Shown piece after piece: positions 26,637 through 35,164 of a stretch of 49,417 nt of DNA (within the stretch, counting starts at the first letter, position 1; each line of letters begins with the position of its first letter). Both the position numbers and the translations under genes were made by a program. The notes under the pieces were generated by a model that saw only the letters and a program-made list of their open reading frames with translations, did not search any database and had not been told where the DNA came from. Source of the stretch: an uncultured Atopobium sp. (GTDB lineage: Bacteria; Actinomycetota; Coriobacteriia; Coriobacteriales; Atopobiaceae); contig CALKTD010000028.1 in NCBI GenBank assembly GCA_937997345.1, positions 1-49,417 on the forward strand, read 5' to 3'.

Positions 26637-28274
26637 TTAGTACATGCCGCCCTGGCCGCCCTGAGCAGCTGCGCGAGAAATGGACTCCTCGATGGTGGTG
26701 TCCTTTGGCATCTCGGAAACAGTTGCCTCGGTGATGAGGATGAGGGATGCAACGGAAGCTGCATTCTGGAGTGTAGTGCGGGTGACCTTAACTGGGTCAA
26801 GAACGCCCATCTCAATCATGTCGCCATACTGACCGGAAGCGGAGTCAAGACCCTGACCAGTTGGGAGTGCCTTGATCTTCTCGACAACTACGCTGCCCTC
26901 GAAACCAGCGTTGTTAGCGATGGTGCGAACTGGAGCCTCAAGTGCCTTGCGGATGATCTCGACGCCGATCTTCTCGTCTGCGTCAGAGGTCTGGACGCTG
27001 TCAAGAACGGAAGAAGCAGCCAGGAAGGAAACGCCGCCACCTGCGACGATGCCCTCCTCGACAGCTGCGCGAGTTGCCTGAAGTGCGTCCTCGATGCGGT
27101 GCTTGATCTCCTTGAGCTCAACCTCGGTAGCTGCGCCAACCTTGATGACTGCAACGCCACCAGCGAGCTTAGCAAGACGCTCCTGGAGCTTCTCGCGATC
27201 GAAGTCAGAAGTGGTGTTCTCAATCTCAGCCTTGATCTGGGTGATGCGGTCGTCGATTGCGTCCTTGGAACCAGCGCCACCAACGATGGTAGTGGTCTCC
27301 TTGGTAACCTTAACGGACTTAGCGCGACCGAGCATCTCTGCGCTGATCTCGTTGAGGTTGACACCGAGCTCCTTGATGACTGCCTGGCCGCCAGTGAGAA
27401 CAGCGATGTCCTCGAGCATGCGCTTACGACGGTCGCCGTATGCAGGAGCCTTGATTGCGCAGACGTTCAGAACGCCGCGGAGCTTGTTGAGGATGAGGGT
27501 GGTCAGAGCCTCGCCGTCGACGTCCTCAGCCATGATGAGCAGAGGTGCTCCCTGCTTCTGGACAGCCTCAAGGATAGGCAGGATATCCTGAATGGAGGAA
27601 ATCTTGTTGTCGGTCATGAGGATGTAAGGATTGTCCAGCTCAGCGGTGAGAGTCTCGTTGTTGGTTGCGAAGTAAGGGGAAACGTAACCCTTGTCAAACT
27701 GCATACCCTCAACGGTGTCGATGTCGATGCCGAAGGTCTGGGACTCCTCAACGGTGATGACGCCGTCCTTGCCGACAACGTCCATAGCGTCAGAAATCTT
27801 GCCACCGATGACTGGGTCACCTGCGGAAATGGTACCAACAGAAGCAATCTGCTGCTTAGTTGAGACCTCCTTTGCGATGCCCCTCATCTGAGCGACAACA
27901 GCCTCAACGGCCTTGTCAATACCGCGACGAATTGCGATTGGGTTTGCGCCAGCTGCAACGTTGCGGAGGCCCTCGTTAACAATGACCTGTGCAAGCAGAG
28001 TTGCGGTGGTGGTACCGTCGCCAACGGTGTCGTTAGTCTTGGTTGCAACCTCTTTGACCAGCTGAGCGCCCATGTTCTCTACTGGGTCCTTGAGCTCAAT
28101 CTCACGAGCAACGGAAACGCCATCGTTGGTGATGGTTGGTGCGCCGTAAGAACGCTGCAGTGCAACGTAGCGACCCTTAGGTCCAAGGGTGGTGGTTACG
28201 GCATCTGCCAGGGTATTTACGCCCTTAGCAAGCTTGGCACGAGCGTCGGTGCCAAAATCGATATCTTTAGCCAT
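26637..28274 (-). CDS. groEL: Chaperonin GroEL (Hsp60)
   Basis: 545 residues, full length. It forms the double-ring ATP-driven folding chamber with GroES. Visible motifs include TTLGPKGRYV, VGDGTTTATLLAQ (ATP site), GVITVEE, EGMQFDKGYVSPYF and EEGIVAGGGV. The C-terminus ends AAAQGGQGGMY, a shortened form of the usual GGM tail. GGAGG precedes the ATG. It lies 59 bp after groES on the same strand and is probably co-transcribed with it. The long open frame on the opposite strand here is a shadow. Confidence 0.98.
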   Translation of the reverse strand: MAKDIDFGTDARAKLAKGVNTLADAVTTTLGPKGRYVALQRSYGAPTITNDGVSVAREIELKDPVENMGAQLVKEVATKTNDTVGDGTTTATLLAQVIVNEGLRNVAAGANPIAIRRGIDKAVEAVVAQMRGIAKEVSTKQQIASVGTISAGDPVIGGKISDAMDVVGKDGVITVEESQTFGIDIDTVEGMQFDKGYVSPYFATNNETLTAELDNPYILMTDNKISSIQDILPILEAVQKQGAPLLIMAEDVDGEALTTLILNKLRGVLNVCAIKAPAYGDRRKRMLEDIAVLTGGQAVIKELGVNLNEISAEMLGRAKSVKVTKETTTIVGGAGSKDAIDDRITQIKAEIENTTSDFDREKLQERLAKLAGGVAVIKVGAATEVELKEIKHRIEDALQATRAAVEEGIVAGGGVSFLAASSVLDSVQTSDADEKIGVEIIRKALEAPVRTIANNAGFEGSVVVEKIKALPTGQGLDSASGQYGDMIEMGVLDPVKVTRTTLQNAASVASLILITEATVSEMPKDTTIEESISRAAAQGGQGGMY

Positions 28275-28333
28275 GGTATTCCTCCAAAATAGCTGAATTT
28301 ACAAGTAAAAGCGAACGAACAAGCTGCGAGCGA

Positions 28334-28624
28334 TTAGTCCTCGAGGACTGCAAGGATATCGTCAGCACGAAGAAGCAGGAGTTCCTCACCGTCTACCTTG
28401 ACCTCGGTGCCGCCGAACTTACCGTAAAATACCTGGTCGCCGACTTTGACATCAAGAGCGATACGATTGCCATTCTGATCAAGCTTGCCAGATCCAACTG
28501 CGAGGACCTCACCGCGCTGAGGAAGCTCCTGAGCTGCGGATGCAATGTAGAGACCAGAAGATGTCTTCTCCTCTTTTGGAGCAGGCTTTACCAGAACACG
28601 ATCTCCAAGTGGCTTCAAATTCAT
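28334..28624 (-). CDS. groES: Co-chaperonin GroES (Hsp10)
   Basis: 96 residues, the lid of the GroEL chamber. It reads MNLKPLGDRVLVKP, with the mobile loop in the EEKTSSGLYIASAAQELPQR segment, and ends LLLRADDILAVLED. GGGAGG lies upstream of the ATG. First gene of the groES-groEL operon. Confidence 0.97.
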   Translation of the reverse strand: MNLKPLGDRVLVKPAPKEEKTSSGLYIASAAQELPQRGEVLAVGSGKLDQNGNRIALDVKVGDQVFYGKFGGTEVKVDGEELLLLRADDILAVLED

Positions 28625-28640
28625 AATGAAAACCTCCCTT

Positions 28641-28741
28641 TCGGGCCAAGCCCGATATTGGCGCTAAGCGCCCTTTTCCAACGCTATTAGTTATTCCACA
28701 CGGGAAAACAATTTATACGAAATATTGCGAAAATCTTACAA
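28641..28741 (-). promoter_or_regulatory. groESL promoter and hairpin-rich leader, no CIRCE
   Basis: On the minus strand TTGTAA (28736-28741) and TATAAA (28712-28717) with an 18-base spacer make a good vegetative promoter. The resulting leader of about 80 bases holds two inverted repeats: GGCGC-TAA-GCGCC at 28660-28672 and TCGGGC-CAA-GCCCGA at 28641-28655, the latter directly next to the ribosome site. No CIRCE element (TTAGCACTC with its inverted copy) was seen, so control may differ from the usual HrcA pattern. Confidence 0.55.
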
Positions 28742-29034
28742 AACCGACTTAGATTTTCTGTAGGCGCGCAGTATAAGCCGTTAACGGTTATGCGCAGACT
28801 GGTAGGTGCGGGCGGGACGCAGACGGCGTGCGGGCTGCGTGCGGGCAGAATGCGGGCGGGCGAGGCTGCTGAGTTGCTGGTAGACGCGGTTTACGATCAG
28901 CAGGCGCGAGCGCCAGGTGGTATCCACCTGCGATTTCTTGCCATTAGCATAATTTTTGGTGCAAATCTTCGCTGCGTGCATATTCTGCTAGTGATATTCG
29001 TGATTTTGCATAGGAAAAATGAAGTTTTATTTTG
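28742..29034. other. Intergenic region upstream of groES, no gene
   Basis: About 290 bp. It starts with a G-rich segment (about 28800-28865) with repeated TGCGGGC words and becomes AT-rich. Open frames on both strands run through it and through the inverted-repeat element beside it; they have no ribosome site or motif. Confidence 0.45.
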
Positions 29035-29239
29035 TGACCCTCGTTTTGGGTAAAAAACGCGTTTAGTTGGAGATGAAATGGAGTATTCAGAAAAATCGCA
29101 TCTACATTTTACCAGGTGGCAAATTCTATCCAGATTTCTGATTTTTTGTCCAGAACAAAACACCAGGTAGATTTGATGCATAGAATCACACAATTTCTGT
29201 AAACTCCAACTAAACGCATTTTTTACCACTTCGGGGTCA
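29035..29239. repeat. MITE-like element with imperfect terminal inverted repeats
   Basis: A 205-bp segment bounded by inverted arms of about 36-38 bp. The inner 23 bp of the arms (GTAAAAAACGCGTTTAGTTG with GAG after it, at 29050-29072, against its complement at 29204-29226) differ at one base. The outer part (TGACCC...) is less exact. The centre holds CCAGGT words in a partly repeated arrangement. There is no transposase. It could be a non-autonomous mobile element or encode a long structured RNA. Confidence 0.5.
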
Positions 29240-29294
29240 TTTTTGGGGAAAAACCACCTCTTCCTCACCCAAAGCGAAAATCCACCTGCATAAA

Positions 29295-29332
29295 AGTACC
29301 CGGCTATTCATATACATGAATAGCCGGGTACT
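29295..29332 (-). terminator. Strong terminator hairpin after nadE
   Basis: A perfect stem of about 17 bases (AGTACCCGGCTATTCAT and its complement) with a four-base loop; on the minus strand it is followed by TTTTAT. It closes the tsaB-rimI-tsaD/nadE operon. Confidence 0.85.
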
Positions 29333-29391
29333 GAACGCCTGAGAAATACGTCCTACCACGCTACGATCTGCCGCGCTACGCCCTACCGTGC

Positions 29392-31383
29392 TTACGCCTC
29401 CAAACTCTCCAGTTCAGAGAGCCAAAGCGAGCTAGAAGCATCGGATGGCATGCGCAGGTCGCCGCGCGGCGAAAGCGAAACAGAACCAACCTTTGGTCCA
29501 TCAGGCATCGCCGAGCGCTTAAACTGCTGCGAGAAGAACCTGCGATAGAACACCTTTAGCCAGCGCACGATAGTCTCATGGTCGTAAATCTCCTGGTCAG
29601 TGCCTGTACCAAACGCACACTCGGCAAGACGTAGAACCTTGAGTGGACCACTTCCGTGACGAAGCACGTGGAATAAGAAGAAATCATGCAACTCGTATGG
29701 GCCAACCAGGTCCTCCGTCTTCTGCTCAATGGAACCGTCTGCCGCGGATGGCAGTAGCTCAGGAGAAACCGGTGTGTCCAGAACGTCGCGCAGAACGTGA
29801 GCAATTTCGTCCTCACCCTGCTCCTCATACGAGTCAGCGCAGTAATCAACAAGGTACCTGACCAGCGTCTTTGGTACCGAAGCATTTACACCGTACATGG
29901 ACATCTGGTCGCCGTTGTACGTTGCCCAACCAAGCGCCAGCTCGGAAAGGTCGCCCGTGCCAATAACCATGCCGCCCACCTGGTTGGCAACGTCCATCAG
30001 GATTTGCGTGCGTTCACGAGCCTGGGCGTTTTCGTACACAACATCGTGAACATCCTGGTTGTGACCGATGTCGGCAAAGTGCTGCAGCACGGAATCCACA
30101 ATGGAAATCTCGCGCAGGTCGGCGCCAAGCGACTGCACCAGCTCAATCGCGTTAGTGTACGTGCGGTCCGTAGTGCCAAATCCCGGCATCGTCACAGCTA
30201 CAATGCCCGAGCGATCGTATCCCAGCTGGTCAAACGCTCGCACCGTGACGAGAAGGGCCAGCGTAGAGTCAAGTCCTCCCGAAATGCCAATAACCGCATG
30301 GTCAGAGCCAGTGTGTGCCAGTCTTGAAGCCAAACCGTGAGCTTGAATCGACAGAATCTCCTCGCAGCGTGTTGCGCGAGCGTCATCCATCGCAGGCACA
30401 AACGGATGCGGGTCAACGTACCTGGTCAGAGATGTGCGGATTGCAAGCTCGTCGTCACCCTCGCTCTCGCCGTCAAACTCCAGCGAGAAGTACGTGGTCA
30501 GGTGCTTATAATCCTCCGGCGTCGGAGCAATCTCAAACGTCGACGTGCGCCTACGGTCAGCCGCCAGCGACAGCACGTCAATCTCGGACACGGCAATACC
30601 CTCGCCAAACACGCCAGAATCGGCAAGCACACGGCCATTCTCGACAACAAGATCATGGCCCGAGAAAACCAAATCGGTCGTAGACTCACCCTCACCTGCA
30701 CTTGCGTAAACGTAGCCGCAGATCAGACGCGCGCTCTGTTGTGCAACCAGCTGACGACGGTACGTGGACTTGCCGGCCAGCGCGGGCGACGCGGACAAGT
30801 TGCAGATCAGCGTGGCACCAGCGACTGCGTGCGCATTTGACGGCGGCATGGGTACCCAGAGGTCCTCGCAGATCTCCGCGCCCACAACCAGCTCAGGGAT
30901 GGTTTCACACGCAAACAGCTGGTTGGTACCAAACGAAACCTCGCCCAGCAGGCCAAAGTCCACACTGGTGACCGTCTTGGGGCCAGAAACAAAGTGTCGG
31001 CCCTCGTAAAACTCGTTATACATGGGCACGTAGCGCTTGGGTACCAGGCCCAAAAGCTCTCCCCTAAAGAGAACGGCAGCGCAGTTGTAGAGCTTTCCAG
31101 CTACGCGAACAGGCAAGCCTAGCAGCAGCAACGCGTCAACATCAGCCGTGCGGGCGGCAATGGAAACCAAGCCGCGCTCGGCAGCGTCCAGGAGCGCATC
31201 CTGCCAGAACAGGTCCTCGCAGGTGTAGCCCGTGATGCAAAGCTCGGGCAGTACGACCACCTTGGCACCGCAATTACCTGCGGCTTCTTCGATGGCAGCC
31301 AGACAGCTCTCCACGTTAAACGCCACGTCGGCCACGCGGACGCGCGGCGTGATACTTGCAACTTTGATGAATCCGTCTTGCAC
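29392..31383 (-). CDS. nadE: Glutamine-dependent NAD+ synthetase
   Basis: About 663 residues. It amidates nicotinic acid adenine dinucleotide to NAD+ using glutamine. The N-terminal nitrilase-type glutaminase carries the catalytic Glu in VVLPELCITGYTCEDLFW, a Lys in the LVPKRY region and Cys in VGAEICEDLW. The C-terminal synthetase has ISGGLDSTLALL and SLGADLREI. A GTG start is chosen because AAGGAGG lies five bases upstream and homology begins there; the frame extends upstream into the preceding gene. It starts 10 bp after the tsaD stop, so its ribosome site overlaps that stop region and the two are co-transcribed. Confidence 0.95.
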   Translation of the reverse strand: MQDGFIKVASITPRVRVADVAFNVESCLAAIEEAAGNCGAKVVVLPELCITGYTCEDLFWQDALLDAAERGLVSIAARTADVDALLLLGLPVRVAGKLYNCAAVLFRGELLGLVPKRYVPMYNEFYEGRHFVSGPKTVTSVDFGLLGEVSFGTNQLFACETIPELVVGAEICEDLWVPMPPSNAHAVAGATLICNLSASPALAGKSTYRRQLVAQQSARLICGYVYASAGEGESTTDLVFSGHDLVVENGRVLADSGVFGEGIAVSEIDVLSLAADRRRTSTFEIAPTPEDYKHLTTYFSLEFDGESEGDDELAIRTSLTRYVDPHPFVPAMDDARATRCEEILSIQAHGLASRLAHTGSDHAVIGISGGLDSTLALLVTVRAFDQLGYDRSGIVAVTMPGFGTTDRTYTNAIELVQSLGADLREISIVDSVLQHFADIGHNQDVHDVVYENAQARERTQILMDVANQVGGMVIGTGDLSELALGWATYNGDQMSMYGVNASVPKTLVRYLVDYCADSYEEQGEDEIAHVLRDVLDTPVSPELLPSAADGSIEQKTEDLVGPYELHDFFLFHVLRHGSGPLKVLRLAECAFGTGTDQEIYDHETIVRWLKVFYRRFFSQQFKRSAMPDGPKVGSVSLSPRGDLRMPSDASSSLWLSELESLEA

Positions 31384-31393
31384 AACAGCCTCC

Positions 31394-33865
31394 TTACATG
31401 CCGCTTGGGACAACGGGCGCCGCATCCGACGACCACGATCCCAGCTGCGCGTTGGGGTTTGCATCCAAGGTCAATGGCGAGAAACCCTGTGTACGGTAGC
31501 TACGAAGTGCGCCCACGGCAATCATTGCGGCGTTGTCGCCGCAAACCGACATCGGAGGCACCGTTACTCGAACACCCATACGACCAAAGGTTTCCTTATA
31601 TGCAGCTCTAAGTGCGGGGTTTGCGGCAACGCCGCCACCTACGCAGAAATCGGAGACGCCCGTCTCCTCAACAGCAGTTTTAGCCTTTGCAACCTGCACG
31701 TCAATAACAGCCTGCTCAAACGAAGCGGCCAAGTCTGGCAGATTGATTGCTCTACCAGCGCGATTCTCGCCCTCAATGTAGGTGATAACGGCGGTCTTTA
31801 GACCGGAGAGACTAAAGGAATAGTCGCCGCTGTGCATCATCGCGCGCGGGAAGTGGATGGCCTTAGGGTTGCCCTGAGCTGCAAGTTTGCTGATTACCGG
31901 TCCGCCTGGATAACCCAGACCCAGCGCCTTAGCAACCTTGTCAAAGGCCTCGCCCACGGCGTCGTCGATGGTGGAGCCCAGGACCACGTAATCTCCCCAG
32001 GCACGCACGTGCACCAGCATAGTATTACCACCCGAGACCAGGCTGGCCACAAACGGAGGCTCCAAGTCGGGCGTCTCAAACAGGTTGGCCAGCAGGTGGC
32101 CTTCCAGGTGATGGACGGGAATAAGCGGCAGGTCAGTGGCCACGCAGAAGCCCTTAGCAAACGCGACGCCTACAACAAGCGCACCGACAAGGCCAGGACC
32201 TGCGGTAACACCAACGGCGGCCAGGTCAGACGGCACCAGCGTGTCACAACCAAAGTGCGCGCCCGCGCGGGCCATGGTCTCCTCGAAAAGACCTACAATA
32301 GCCTCGGTGTGCTTGCGAGAAGCAATCTCGGGCACGACGCCGCCAAAGCGAGCGTGGAAGTCAATTTGCGTTGCGACAACGTTTGCACAGACCACACCGT
32401 GTGAGTCCATGATGCACATGGCAGTTTCGTCGCAAGAGGACTCCAGGCTGAGAATCAAATTCCCTGCCTCGCGCAGTGCCGCAAGCGTCTCTTCAGAGCG
32501 CTCACCTGCAACAATAGGCCACGGACGCACTGATGCGTGAGGTTCAGGGTTTCTCGCCTCAAAGCCAGCGCCAACCGCCAAAGGCAGCTGCGCCGTCATC
32601 AAAAGCGCTGCGCAATCTGGACCGTAATATCCCGGGCGACGACCAACCTCGACAAATCCCAGCTTGCTATAGGCACCCTGAGCTGGAGCGTTATCCTCCT
32701 CCACCTCAAGGGTAATCGCGGATGCGCCCAACATCTGGGCATCGTACGCCACGCGTTCTACCAGCTTGGATGCAATTCCTTGGCGGCGACGCTCGGGCGC
32801 GACCACCACTTCTTCCACCTCAAACTGAGCTCCTGCCAGGCGACCACCCGCAAAGCCAATGACCGTTCCGCGGTCGTGAGCCAGCCACCAGCTGCGCCCA
32901 ACGCCCGAGAGTTCGTCATAGAACGCCTGCTTTGACCAGGCCGAATGCGCAGCGTCAGCATATGTTGCCGCCTCCAGCTCCGCCACCTGATCCAGATCGT
33001 TCACCGTCATCGGACGAAGCTGCAGGTGAATATCGGCCAGCGCATCATCCACGCCGGTCAAAGTCACCGTTGCCGGCTCCTTGAGACCCAAACGCTTGCG
33101 CTCCGACTCCTCCGCATCAGAAAGACGCGTGTAGATGGGCAGCACCAACGCCGGATCGCCCACGCCCGCCTGCTGATACTCAGGCATACACACCGCGCGT
33201 ACCAGGCCTTCTCCTGTTGGGAACCACGTTGCTTCATCGGTATATGTCGAGAAACCCGCGCACTCAAAACGCTCACGGTACTTCACTAAACCATTGCCGG
33301 TGAGCGTGAGCTCAGCCTTATCAGTCCTGCTCGACCACTCCTCCACACAAGCGTCTGCCTTGAGGACGGTCTCCACCGGGAACGTTCTATGTGCTCCAGC
33401 GTCATCCAGCAGGTAGATGCCCGGATAGACCTCGCCGCGCATAGCGTCTGCAACAACACCAACGGTGCCGCGAACGCCCGCCTTCCACGCGCTGAACGCC
33501 ATAGCATCAAGCGCGCTTGCGCCGTAAAGTGGCAGGCCAGAACCGCATGCGATGCCCTTTGCAGTAGCCACGCCAATGCGGACTCCCGTAAACGAACCAG
33601 GACCTCTACCTGCAATAACAGCGTCAACGTCGGCCATAGTTAGGCCAGCAGCTTTGAGCGCCTCCTGGACCGAACCCACAAGCTCCACGTTTGCCTGGCG
33701 ACGGCACAGGTGATCTGTGGACGCAAGTACCTCAACGTCGAACCTGCCGTCTGCGGCCGCCGCAGCGACATCGCGCCTGGTCAGGCGCGCGACCGTGCAT
33801 GCCAACATGTCCGTTGACGTATCAACCGCAAGCACCACGTTTGTTTCATTTTTTATAGCAAGCAT
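31394..33865 (-). CDS. tsaD: TsaB-RimI-TsaD fusion (tRNA t6A synthesis plus ribosomal-protein acetyltransferase)
   Basis: An 823-residue triple fusion. Residues about 10-240 are TsaB (VVLAVDTSTDMLACTVARL; VIAGRGPGSFTGVRIGVATA). Residues about 278-440 are a RimI-type GNAT (LRPMTVNDLDQVAELE; VVVAPERRRQGIASKLV; YSKLGFVEVGRRPGYY). Residues about 465-823 are TsaD (ILSLESSCDETAMCIMD; the metal ligands in ASRKHTEAI and HHLEGHL; VSGGNTML). TsaB and TsaD together with TsaE and TsaC make the t6A base at tRNA position 37. The fusion joins three proteins that are usually adjacent genes. The ATG is chosen at the start of homology; the frame runs 25 codons further upstream. Confidence 0.93.
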   Translation of the reverse strand: MLAIKNETNVVLAVDTSTDMLACTVARLTRRDVAAAAADGRFDVEVLASTDHLCRRQANVELVGSVQEALKAAGLTMADVDAVIAGRGPGSFTGVRIGVATAKGIACGSGLPLYGASALDAMAFSAWKAGVRGTVGVVADAMRGEVYPGIYLLDDAGAHRTFPVETVLKADACVEEWSSRTDKAELTLTGNGLVKYRERFECAGFSTYTDEATWFPTGEGLVRAVCMPEYQQAGVGDPALVLPIYTRLSDAEESERKRLGLKEPATVTLTGVDDALADIHLQLRPMTVNDLDQVAELEAATYADAAHSAWSKQAFYDELSGVGRSWWLAHDRGTVIGFAGGRLAGAQFEVEEVVVAPERRRQGIASKLVERVAYDAQMLGASAITLEVEEDNAPAQGAYSKLGFVEVGRRPGYYGPDCAALLMTAQLPLAVGAGFEARNPEPHASVRPWPIVAGERSEETLAALREAGNLILSLESSCDETAMCIMDSHGVVCANVVATQIDFHARFGGVVPEIASRKHTEAIVGLFEETMARAGAHFGCDTLVPSDLAAVGVTAGPGLVGALVVGVAFAKGFCVATDLPLIPVHHLEGHLLANLFETPDLEPPFVASLVSGGNTMLVHVRAWGDYVVLGSTIDDAVGEAFDKVAKALGLGYPGGPVISKLAAQGNPKAIHFPRAMMHSGDYSFSLSGLKTAVITYIEGENRAGRAINLPDLAASFEQAVIDVQVAKAKTAVEETGVSDFCVGGGVAANPALRAAYKETFGRMGVRVTVPPMSVCGDNAAMIAVGALRSYRTQGFSPLTLDANPNAQLGSWSSDAAPVVPSGM

Positions 33866-34138
33866 AAACACTCTTCTCGGCGAAAAAATGCCTTGTATCA
33901 CGCCAATATTTCTTTTTATAACTTTATAACTATACGCCAAGCCACGCCCGCAAACAGCGCGAGTACCAACCCCGCAAAACTTTTACGCAACAGCTGTTTT
34001 ACCGGCGCGTATATACATCGCACTTGATCAAATCTTGGCTGGCGAGAAACGCCTCAACATCCATATTCCATGCGTAAACCTACATAAATAGCTTGAAGAA
34101 ATTGCTATAGAGAATTTACAGTTTCCGCCCTATTACTC

Positions 34139-34166
34139 TAGACAATCTTGCTATTTAGTTTATAGT
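34139..34166 (+). promoter_or_regulatory. Promoter of the RNA upstream of the Abi gene
   Basis: TAGACA at 34139-34144 and TATAGT at 34161-34166 with a 16-base spacer; each box differs from consensus at one base. The predicted start of transcription, about 34173, lies just before the first stem of the RNA. Confidence 0.6.
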
Positions 34167-34172
34167 TAATTC

Positions 34173-34226
34173 ATCAGCGCCCACCCAAGGCTACGCAATG
34201 CGTCCTGAAATGCGGTGGGCCTTTTC
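34173..34226 (+). ncRNA. Short structured RNA upstream of the Abi gene (abiF-RNA-like)
   Basis: The segment between the promoter and the Abi start folds through a perfect seven-base stem, GCCCACC at 34179-34185 and GGTGGGC at 34214-34220. It encloses CAAGGCTACGCAATGCGTCC then TGAAATGC; an inner GCGCA/TGCGT-type pairing is possible. The stem is followed by CTTTTC, like a terminator. Small conserved RNAs (the abiF motif of Rfam) are known upstream of Abi_2-type genes, and this one fits in position, size and core sequence from memory. It may act as an antitoxin RNA for the HEPN protein, or as its leader. Confidence 0.55.
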
Positions 34227-34243
34227 ATAGCATTGGGATTCAC

Positions 34244-35128
34244 ATGGAAAATAAACCTTTTAAAAGCATCGATGAGATGTGTTGTTTATTAATTCAAGAA
34301 CGTGGACTTATCTGCCCAGATGATAATGAACTGAAGAAATTTTTAAGTAGGACAAATTACTATCGTTTCTCTGGATATGCTCGTGATTTTCAAGAAGATC
34401 CGGAGAAAGGCAAGAACTCGTTTGTCGGCAATACTTCTTTTCAAGATATTAATAAACTTATTAACCTAGATGCTAAATTACGAATTCTGCTGACAGAGCA
34501 ATTAAGTGTTATCGAAATCGCAATTAGAGCAAAGCTTGCCCACGAATTTGGTAATGAGTACGGTTCAAATGCTTACTATCTTGATTGCAAAACCTATGCG
34601 GATCACAATTTTGCAAAAAAATTTATAATTCCGGGAATTTTTTCAGATCTTGATCATGACAAAAGCCGAATCATTCAGCATTATTCAAAAGAGAGTTTCA
34701 ACACACCCTACGAAAAGTATCATGATGTACCAATCTGGGTTGCTGTAGAGGTCCTCTCCTTTGGAAGAATTTCTAATATGATTAGCTATTCAGATAATAT
34801 TGAAGTAACCAAAAGAGTAGCTAAATCTCTCGGTGTCCAATGGAAACCTTTTTCAAGTGTTGTTCATTCTTTACATGTACTAAGAAATTTGTGTGCACAT
34901 CATCGTCAACTATGGAATAGACCCATGCGCATCCAATGTCCAGTTCAGAAAAAACTTCGCCCAAAAGACATTAGCTTTGACCCCAAGAGCGTTTACGCTC
35001 ACATACTAATGACTAACTACTACAGAAAAGTCATCGATGGGAATACTTCGGTTGCCAGAAGAATACAAGAACTTCTCGATAAGAACGATGTTTTTGCAAA
35101 AGGTATTTATTTGCCTCATCCAAAATAG
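34244..35128 (+). CDS. Abi_2 (AbiD/AbiF) family HEPN protein
   Basis: 294 residues, usual length for the family. It starts with the family pattern KPFKSIDEMCCLLIQERGL and FLSRTNYYRFSGYARDF, has LDAKLRILLTEQLSVIEIAI and RAKLAHEF in the middle, then VPIWVAVEVLSFGRISNMI and HSLHVLRNLCAHHRQLWNR. The R-N-L-C-A-H segment is the R-x4-H ribonuclease motif of HEPN proteins. Abi_2 proteins block phage growth, probably by cutting RNA once activated. It is AT-rich and stands beside a McrBC locus, so this is a defence hot spot. The ribosome site is weak, in keeping with low expression under RNA control. The gene ends in a hairpin shared with the convergent mcrC. Confidence 0.88.
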   Translation: MENKPFKSIDEMCCLLIQERGLICPDDNELKKFLSRTNYYRFSGYARDFQEDPEKGKNSFVGNTSFQDINKLINLDAKLRILLTEQLSVIEIAIRAKLAHEFGNEYGSNAYYLDCKTYADHNFAKKFIIPGIFSDLDHDKSRIIQHYSKESFNTPYEKYHDVPIWVAVEVLSFGRISNMISYSDNIEVTKRVAKSLGVQWKPFSSVVHSLHVLRNLCAHHRQLWNRPMRIQCPVQKKLRPKDISFDPKSVYAHILMTNYYRKVIDGNTSVARRIQELLDKNDVFAKGIYLPHPK

Positions 35129-35140
35129 CCACATCTAACA

Positions 35141-35164
35141 GAGCCTCCTAAGAGGCTCTTTTTT
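35141..35164 (+). terminator. Terminator of the Abi gene, overlapping the mcrC stop
   Basis: GAGCCTC-CTAA-GAGGCTC followed by six T. The stop codon of the convergent mcrC gene lies in the hairpin loop region. Confidence 0.85.

Noticed and set aside
26526..27863. 445-codon open frame opposite groEL
   Set aside because: Antisense to a fully conserved GroEL; repeated Leu/Asp/Ala-rich composition mirrors groEL codon use. Not a gene.
28625..28741. CIRCE heat-shock element upstream of groES
   Set aside because: The inverted repeats present (GGCGC/GCGCC and TCGGGC/GCCCGA) do not match the CIRCE sequence or its nine-base spacing.
28897..29268. Open frames crossing the inverted-repeat element near groES
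   Set aside because: They read through both arms of the inverted repeat and have no ribosome site or motif; the DNA structure explains them better.
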